A DNA stretch of 17,716 nucleotides from Bacteroidales bacterium. GTDB lineage: Bacteria; Bacteroidota; Bacteroidia; Bacteroidales; PUMT01. Positions 14,074-17,716 of this stretch are shown here, piece after piece. Position 1 is the first letter of the stretch. Each line of letters starts with the position of its first letter. The stretch lies in assembly GCA_007132365.1 (NCBI GenBank), contig SLOS01000314.1, positions 1 to 17,716 on the forward strand, read 5' to 3'. The notes beneath the pieces were generated by a model. It did not search any database. It was given only the letters and a program-made list of their open reading frames with translations, and was not told the DNA's origin. The position numbers and the translations under genes were made by a program.

Positions 14074-15150
14074 ATGGAAAACATCAGGATACTGGCAATT
14101 AATCCGGGTTCAACATCAACAAAAGTAGCCGTTTACGTTAATACCAAATCTGCATTTCTTAAAAATATAAAACATTCCGCCAGTGATCTGGCCAAATTCC
14201 CTCAAATAACCGACCAGTATGAGTTCAGAAAAAAATTCATACTTGATGAACTCAGGGATGCAGATATTGATATAAACAAGATTAATGCAGTGATTGGCAG
14301 GGGTGGGTTGATAAAGCCAATTCAGTCAGGTGTATATGAAGTTAACAAGGTGATGCTTGAAGACCTCAGAGAAGGTGTGCTTGGTGAACATGCAAGTAAC
14401 CTGGGAGGATTGATAGCCCATGATATTGCAACTTCAACACCTTATGCCCGTGCCTTTATAGCTGACCCGGTGGTTGTTGATGAACTTAATGATGTAGCAA
14501 GGGTTGCCGGCCACCCGCTTTTTGAACGCAGATCTATTTTTCATGCACTCAATCACAAAGCCATAGGCAGAATTCATGCAGAATCTACTGACAGGGAATA
14601 TAATGAGCTCAATCTTATAATAGCTCATCTTGGCGGAGGGATATCTGTTGGTGCACACGAAAAAGGGCGCGTGATCGACGTTAACAATGCCCTTGACGGG
14701 GAAGGTCCGTTCTCTCCTGAAAGATCGGGTACTTTACCTGCAGGGTGCCTGGCAAAAGTTTGTTTTGATGGAAAGCACACCCGGGAGGATGTGAAGAAAA
14801 TTATTACCGGCCGGGGCGGTTTAATGGCATATTTCAATACAAACGATGCATATGAAATTGAAGTCAGGGCGAAGGATGGTAATCCTAAAGCCATATTGAT
14901 CCAAAATGCAATGTCATACCAGGTAGGCAAGGAGATAGGTGCGATGGCCGCCGTTCTGAAAGGCCGGGTGGATGCTATTATTCTCACAGGGGGTATTGCT
15001 CATAACCCGATGCTTGTTTCCTATGTGCGTGATATGGTTTCCTTTATTGCTCCGGTTGTTGTTTATCCCGGTGAAGATGAAATGAAAGCATTGGCAATGA
15101 ATGTTCTGATGGTCCTTACAGGAAAGATGGAGGCCAAAAAATATCCCTGA
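14074..15150 (+). CDS. buk: Butyrate kinase (butyrate/branched-chain acid kinase)
   Basis: ASKHA-fold kinase that makes ATP and acid from butyryl- or branched acyl-phosphate, partner of Ptb. Seen: N-terminal phosphate loop NPGSTSTK (10-17); GRGG (75-78); the EHASNLGGLIA segment (105-115), here with Ser before the conserved Asn; FIADPVVVDE (128-137); HLGGGISVGAH (185-195); and DGEGPFSPERSGTLP (208-222), all characteristic of butyrate kinases. A later LTGGIAHN supplies the adenosine site. Length 358 residues, normal. It is distantly paralogous to ackA, so the cluster holds two transferase-kinase pairs. It is probably the last gene of the cluster: 206 bases without a gene follow, with a hairpin 25 bases past the stop. 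Confidence 0.95.
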   Translation: MENIRILAINPGSTSTKVAVYVNTKSAFLKNIKHSASDLAKFPQITDQYEFRKKFILDELRDADIDINKINAVIGRGGLIKPIQSGVYEVNKVMLEDLREGVLGEHASNLGGLIAHDIATSTPYARAFIADPVVVDELNDVARVAGHPLFERRSIFHALNHKAIGRIHAESTDREYNELNLIIAHLGGGISVGAHEKGRVIDVNNALDGEGPFSPERSGTLPAGCLAKVCFDGKHTREDVKKIITGRGGLMAYFNTNDAYEIEVRAKDGNPKAILIQNAMSYQVGKEIGAMAAVLKGRVDAIILTGGIAHNPMLVSYVRDMVSFIAPVVVYPGEDEMKALAMNVLMVLTGKMEAKKYP

Positions 15151-15174
15151 TAATAAGAGATGCAAAACAAATTA

Positions 15175-15201
15175 TGCCCCTGCTGTGTTAATAACAGGGC
15201 A
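15175..15201 (+). terminator. Hairpin after buk, possible weak terminator
   Basis: TGCCCCTG (15175-15182) can pair with CAGGGCA (15195-15201) as a 7-bp stem with one bulged C and a 12-base loop. It begins 25 bases beyond the buk stop. No T run follows, so it is not a classical intrinsic terminator; it may be a 3' stabilising structure or chance. Confidence 0.3.
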
Positions 15202-15356
15202 CTCTGAATTCCTGTTCCCCTGCTTACACCATTTAATTACTATATTCGAAGCTTCATGCATAATTTGGCTTGGTTTTTGACGAATTTCTGCAATACACTA
15301 CTTATTGCGATATTTAAGGTTACCAGTTATATTACGACCAACAACACTAAAGTTTA

Positions 15357-15953
15357 ATGGATAAATACTTTAAAAACAGTATAATAATTCTTTTTATCAT
15401 ACTATTTTCCGGTATACGGAATTCTGAATCATATGCACTGACCGGTGATGATTATTCAAGAAGGCATTTTTACGGTTCATATATCGGTATTGATATTGAT
15501 CCTGGTCTGATAAATCAGTTTGAAGGTACAGCATTTATTGGTTACAGGATAATACCACGCTGGCACGCAGGTTTTGGTGGAAAATATCAGTATTATTATA
15601 ATAAGCGCCTGGATAATGTTTTTCGGGCCCATATCTTTGGCCCCATGGTCTTCTCTGATCTTATTGCGATTAAGGATCTTGATGAATTCCTTCCGTTCAG
15701 GTTTATTGACGGGGCCTTCTTCATTCATGCTGAAATGAATCTATTCAGCTTACCTGAAAGGCATTTTGCCATAAATAATAACGAGCACAGGGATAAGAAA
15801 CGTTTTTTCCGGCCGACATGGTTGACAGGTGCTGGAATCAAAAGACAAGCAGGGGCAAACAGCTATTTTAAAGTATTGCTTATGTTTGATGTATCGGCAC
15901 ATTCCAATAAAATATACTCTAATCCTGTTGTGCGCTTTGGTTTGATATTTTAG
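15357..15953 (+). CDS. Predicted small outer-membrane beta-barrel protein, function unknown
   Basis: I do not recognise a specific family. Seen: an N-terminal signal peptide (basic K3/K6, hydrophobic 8-19, possible cleavage after S-Y-A at residue 27), then a 171-residue mature part rich in aromatic residues with alternating polar and hydrophobic stretches, for example 57-81 (ending FGGKYQYYYN) and 116-131. It ends with VVRFGLIF, a terminal Phe preceded by alternating hydrophobics, as in outer-membrane beta-barrels. Size fits an 8-stranded barrel. No lipobox Cys. It stands alone: 206 bases after buk, and its 3' end faces the csp gene over a terminator-like hairpin. No role is proposed. Confidence 0.72.
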   Translation: MDKYFKNSIIILFIILFSGIRNSESYALTGDDYSRRHFYGSYIGIDIDPGLINQFEGTAFIGYRIIPRWHAGFGGKYQYYYNKRLDNVFRAHIFGPMVFSDLIAIKDLDEFLPFRFIDGAFFIHAEMNLFSLPERHFAINNNEHRDKKRFFRPTWLTGAGIKRQAGANSYFKVLLMFDVSAHSNKIYSNPVVRFGLIF

Positions 15954-16010
15954 ATCTGCCTTAACTGCACGAAAAACTATTCATAAAAAGAACTAATCAC
16001 ATAAAGAATG

Positions 16011-16041
16011 AAAAAGCTCCCCTGATGGAGGGAGCTCTTTT
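16011..16041 (-). terminator. Bidirectional intrinsic terminator of csp and the barrel gene
   Basis: AGCTCCC (16015-16021) pairs with GGGAGCT (16030-16036): a perfect 7-bp stem with an 8-base loop. On the minus strand the stem is followed by five U residues (the A run at 16011-16015), giving a good terminator for csp, whose stop is at 16073-16075. On the plus strand CTTTT follows, so it can also end transcription from the gene stopping at 15953. Confidence 0.75.
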
Positions 16042-16072
16042 GATGCTGATCTGATTATATTTGAATGTAATT

Positions 16073-16273
16073 CTATTCAGCAGTTTTAACATTGGTGGCC
16101 TGCGGCCCTCTTTTGCCATCGGAAATCTCGAATTCAACTTCCTGTCCTTCTTCCAGAACCCTGAAGCCTTCACGTTCGATACCAGTGTAATGCACAAATA
16201 CGTCGTTACCTTCTTCGGTTTGAATAAACCCATAGCCTTTGGCTGAATCAAACCATTTTACTTTGCCTTTCAT
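16073..16273 (-). CDS. Cold-shock domain protein (CspA family)
   Basis: Single cold-shock domain, an RNA/single-stranded-DNA-binding beta-barrel that acts as an RNA chaperone in the cytoplasm. Seen: KWFDSAKGYGFI (6-17) with RNP1 (K-G-Y-G-F-I), RNP2 DVFVHY (24-29), and the G-Q-E-V-E-F and G-P-Q-A-T-N-V end segments. Length 66 residues, standard. Read on the minus strand, so its upstream leader is the AT-rich region above 16273; csp genes often have long structured leaders controlling cold expression. A clear terminator lies about 40 bases past the stop. Which csp paralogue this is cannot be told. Confidence 0.95.
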   Translation of the reverse strand: MKGKVKWFDSAKGYGFIQTEEGNDVFVHYTGIEREGFRVLEEGQEVEFEISDGKRGPQATNVKTAE

Positions 16274-16478
16274 GATAAAAAAAATTAAATTAAAAAATTA
16301 TTATTAATGAACCAGTTTACAAATATCCGATTTTTTTTTAAGCTTATCAATTATTTTCTGATAAATACATATAATTAAACATTTCAATTATTTATTATAT
16401 TAATCGAAAACCTATGGTTTAATAGAGTTTAATATTTATGTTTAACGGATTTTCTCCGGATGCAATTATTCTTACAAT

Positions 16479-16495
16479 CTTTAAACAGTTTAAAG
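16479..16495. promoter_or_regulatory. Perfect 8-1-8 palindrome, candidate operator
   Basis: CTTTAAAC-A-GTTTAAAG is a perfect 17-base inverted repeat with a one-base centre, the form of a dimeric regulator binding site. It lies about 65 bases upstream of the -33 element of the slyD-like promoter. The half-site GTTTAA also occurs alone at 16417, 16427 and 16440. Function is inferred from symmetry and position; the sequence is AT-rich, so chance is not excluded. Confidence 0.4.
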
Positions 16496-16561
16496 CCATA
16501 TTTGTTCTAAGTAAGTAGTTACAGAGAGATCATGATTGTTTTACAATTTAGAAAGCAATAT

Positions 16562-16594
16562 TTTGGGTATTCCTTTTATTAATACCTAACTTTG
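16562..16594 (+). promoter_or_regulatory. Bacteroidota-type promoter of the slyD-like gene
   Basis: TTTG (16562-16565) followed after 21 bases by TAACTTTG (16587-16594) matches the -33 TTTG / -7 TAnnTTTG promoter of the Bacteroidota primary sigma factor. Transcription would begin near 16600, giving a leader of about 100 bases that contains the hairpin at 16626-16644. Confidence 0.7.
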
Positions 16595-16625
16595 CATTGA
16601 TGCTGAATCAATAACAGAAATAAAT

Positions 16626-16644
16626 CAGCCGGATTAGCCGGCTG
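16626..16644 (+). promoter_or_regulatory. GC-rich leader hairpin upstream of the slyD-like gene
   Basis: CAGCCGG (16626-16632) and CCGGCTG (16638-16644) form a perfect 7-bp stem with loop ATTAG inside an otherwise AT-rich leader, about 60 bases before the start codon. A run of T (16655-16659) begins 11 bases after the stem, too far for a standard terminator. It may be a leader regulatory or stability element; it is also possible that it ends an unseen small RNA. Confidence 0.45.
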
Positions 16645-16703
16645 TTAAACAACTGTTTTTGATGCACTATAAGGAAAATATTTTTAATTAAAGCCATTTA
16701 ATA

Positions 16704-17258
16704 ATGATTATTGAAGAGAACAAAGTTGTATCGCTGACCTATGAGCTGAGAGTTAATGACGAGAAGGGTGAAATTGTTGAAAAAGTTGAAAAAAAGACAC
16801 CCCTGACCTTTCTTTTCGGTCGTAATAATCTCCTCCCGGATTTTGAAGCAAAAATTGATGGTTTAAAAGAGGGCGACCCTTTCAGTTTCATGCTTGAACC
16901 CGAAAAAGCATATGGCCAGATTTCAGATGAAGCAATAGTTGATTTGCCTAAAAATATATTCGAGGTTGATGGTAAAATTGACGAAAACCTCCTGAAAGAA
17001 GGCAATACCATACCTATGCAGGATAACTCCGGCAACAGGCTTAATGGTATTGTCATGGAAATAGGAAATGAATCGGTCAAGATGGACTTTAATCATCCAC
17101 TGGCAGGTGACACCCTCTATTTTAAAGGAGAAGTGGCGGAAATACGTAATGCTACTGAAGAAGAGATCAATCATGGCCATGTTCACCAGGCTGGTCAGCA
17201 TCCATGCGGCGGCGGAGGAAACAATCCAGGTGATGAAAATTGCAGCTGCGGGAAATGA
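16704..17258 (+). CDS. slyD: SlyD-like FKBP-type peptidyl-prolyl isomerase with metal-binding tail
   Basis: Cytoplasmic prolyl isomerase and chaperone of the SlyD branch. Seen: no signal peptide; N-terminal half of the FKBP domain (1-70) with VSLTYELR (9-16), LTFLFGRNNLLPDFEAKIDG (34-53) and EKAYG (67-71); an inserted IF chaperone domain (about 72-128); and the SlyD signature DFNHPLAGDTLYF (128-140) closing the FKBP fold. The 184-residue protein ends in a His/Cys/Gly-rich tail with H157, H159, H161, H166, C168, C180 and C182, as in the nickel-binding tail of E. coli SlyD, pointing to metal binding. Expressed from the promoter at 16562-16594. The following carotenoid gene starts 36 bases on. 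This is the eighth FKBP module in the window but a different subfamily from the lipoprotein array. Confidence 0.92.
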   Translation: MIIEENKVVSLTYELRVNDEKGEIVEKVEKKTPLTFLFGRNNLLPDFEAKIDGLKEGDPFSFMLEPEKAYGQISDEAIVDLPKNIFEVDGKIDENLLKEGNTIPMQDNSGNRLNGIVMEIGNESVKMDFNHPLAGDTLYFKGEVAEIRNATEEEINHGHVHQAGQHPCGGGGNNPGDENCSCGK

Positions 17259-17294
17259 TGATTTCACCACCTTGATCAGGAAAAACTTTCCTTA

Positions 17295-17716
17295 ATGTAT
17301 AACCCGACAAAATCCGATGGATATATCGGCCTGTCAACCGGTATATTGATAATACTACTCTGGCTCACAGGGCTTGTCGTTTTTCTGCAGCTTGACCTGG
17401 CTGTTGTGCCCTGGTATGCGGTCATACCTGCAGTTTTGGTGCAGACATTCCTCTATGTGGGTCTGTTTATTACAGCACATGATGCAATGCATGGAGTAAT
17501 CTATCCGCCAAACCTCAGACTGAACAATTTTATCGGTTCGCTTGCTGTATTGCTCTATGCTCTTTTTTCCTATAAAAAGCTTCACACCAAGCACTGGGAG
17601 CATCATAAATATCCTGCAAGTGAAAAGGATCCCGATTACCATGATGGTAAACACCCGGGTTACTTCAGCTGGTATTTCAAGTTTATGATTGGTTACCTGA
17701 GCTGGTGGCAGATCCT
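17295..17716 (+). CDS. crtW: Beta-carotene ketolase (CrtW-like), 5' part, cut by window end
   Basis: Membrane di-iron enzyme of the fatty-acid desaturase/hydroxylase superfamily; CrtW adds keto groups to beta-carotene (to echinenone, then canthaxanthin) using O2. Seen from ATG 17295: membrane spans about 12-31 and 39-60, first His box HDAMH (62-66), further membrane region (77-92), second His box area HTKHWEHHKYP (97-107), then DPDYHDG (112-118) and PGYFSWYF (121-128), which resemble CrtW more than acyl-lipid desaturases. 140 codons plus two bases are present, about half to two-thirds of a typical 230-260-residue CrtW, so the C-terminal His box is missing from the window. It starts 36 bases after the slyD-like gene. 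A role as hydroxylase or another desaturase relative is a weaker alternative. Confidence 0.83.
   Translation, partial: MYNPTKSDGYIGLSTGILIILLWLTGLVVFLQLDLAVVPWYAVIPAVLVQTFLYVGLFITAHDAMHGVIYPPNLRLNNFIGSLAVLLYALFSYKKLHTKHWEHHKYPASEKDPDYHDGKHPGYFSWYFKFMIGYLSWWQI

Larger units (their letters stand above)
16274..16703. other. 430-base AT-rich divergent intergenic region (csp / slyD-like)
   Basis: Longest stretch without a gene in the window, between the leftward csp and the rightward slyD-like gene. It contains five copies of GTTTAA counting both strands (16417-16495), two of them in a perfect palindrome. On the slyD side there is a Bacteroidota promoter and a leader hairpin. A TTATCA/TGATAA inverted repeat (16344-16349 and 16359-16364) lies on the csp side, about 70 bases above its start. 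I found no clear promoter for csp and no convincing small ORF. Confidence 0.7.

Noticed and set aside
15160..15207. 15-codon ORF with three Cys after buk
   Set aside because: Very short, no leader signals, overlaps the post-buk hairpin; best explained by chance.
16344..16364. TTATCA/TGATAA inverted repeat upstream of csp
   Set aside because: Six AT-rich pairs with a nine-base loop and no T run; too weak to call a regulatory element on its own.
16655..16659. T run after the slyD leader hairpin as a terminator or attenuator
   Set aside because: It begins 11 bases after the stem, too far for intrinsic termination of the usual type.
1..17716. tRNA, rRNA, CRISPR repeats, insertion sequences or phage genes
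   Set aside because: Looked for cloverleaf-like stems, regularly spaced repeats, terminal inverted repeats and transposase motifs; none were seen by eye.

Overview
The window looks like a chromosomal segment of a Bacteroidota bacterium, probably Bacteroidales/Marinilabiliales-like; the family cannot be fixed from sequence alone. Evidence for this: starts lack Shine-Dalgarno sequences and lie in A/T-rich leaders; one clear promoter has the Bacteroidota form TTTG-N21-TAnnTTTG; there is a GldI-type FKBP lipoprotein next to an nrnA-type DHH phosphoesterase and ndk; and the lipoproteins have relaxed lipoboxes. Coding density is high. I see no tRNA, rRNA, CRISPR array, insertion sequence or prophage gene.

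Layout. (1) 30-2919 (+): a membrane family-2 glycosyltransferase, a small PlsC-like acyltransferase and an omega-amidase-type nitrilase. (2) 2935-3354 (-): nucleoside diphosphate kinase, converging on the nitrilase gene over an AT-rich hairpin that contains both stop codons. (3) 3456-7998 (+): an NrnA-like DHH phosphoesterase, then four consecutive FKBP-type prolyl-isomerase lipoproteins: one single-domain GldI-like protein and three two-domain proteins, seven FKBP modules in all. A strong intrinsic terminator for this run lies inside the 3' coding end of the convergent gene. (4) 8002-8718 (-): RsmI-like tetrapyrrole-methylase-fold methyltransferase. (5) 8921-9682 (+): PhnP-like metallo-beta-lactamase-fold hydrolase. 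(6) 9807-15150 (+): an acyl-phosphate fermentation cluster, pta - 3-hydroxyacyl-CoA dehydrogenase-like - ackA - ptb - buk. (7) 15357-15953 (+): small predicted outer-membrane beta-barrel of unknown function. (8) 16073-16273 (-): cold-shock protein with its own terminator. (9) 16704-17258 (+): SlyD-like FKBP with a His/Cys-rich tail, preceded by a promoter and a leader hairpin. (10) 17295 to the window end (+): 5' part of a CrtW-like carotenoid ketolase.

How the genes work together. The fermentation cluster carries two paralogous transferase/kinase pairs. Pta-AckA converts acetyl-CoA to acetate plus ATP, and Ptb-Buk converts butyryl- or branched acyl-CoA to the acid plus ATP. A dehydrogenase-like protein with changed active-site residues lies between them. 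The FKBP lipoprotein run is probably a periplasmic or outer-membrane-associated folding set that grew by module duplication, with an eighth FKBP (SlyD type, cytoplasmic) elsewhere in the window. The O2-dependent ketolase next to fermentation genes suggests a facultative or microaerobic, possibly pigmented organism (inference).

Most of the window is recognisable housekeeping or metabolic content. The items that most deserve a second look are the FKBP module array, the atypical dehydrogenase, the terminator inside an antisense coding region, and the repeat-containing csp/slyD intergenic region.
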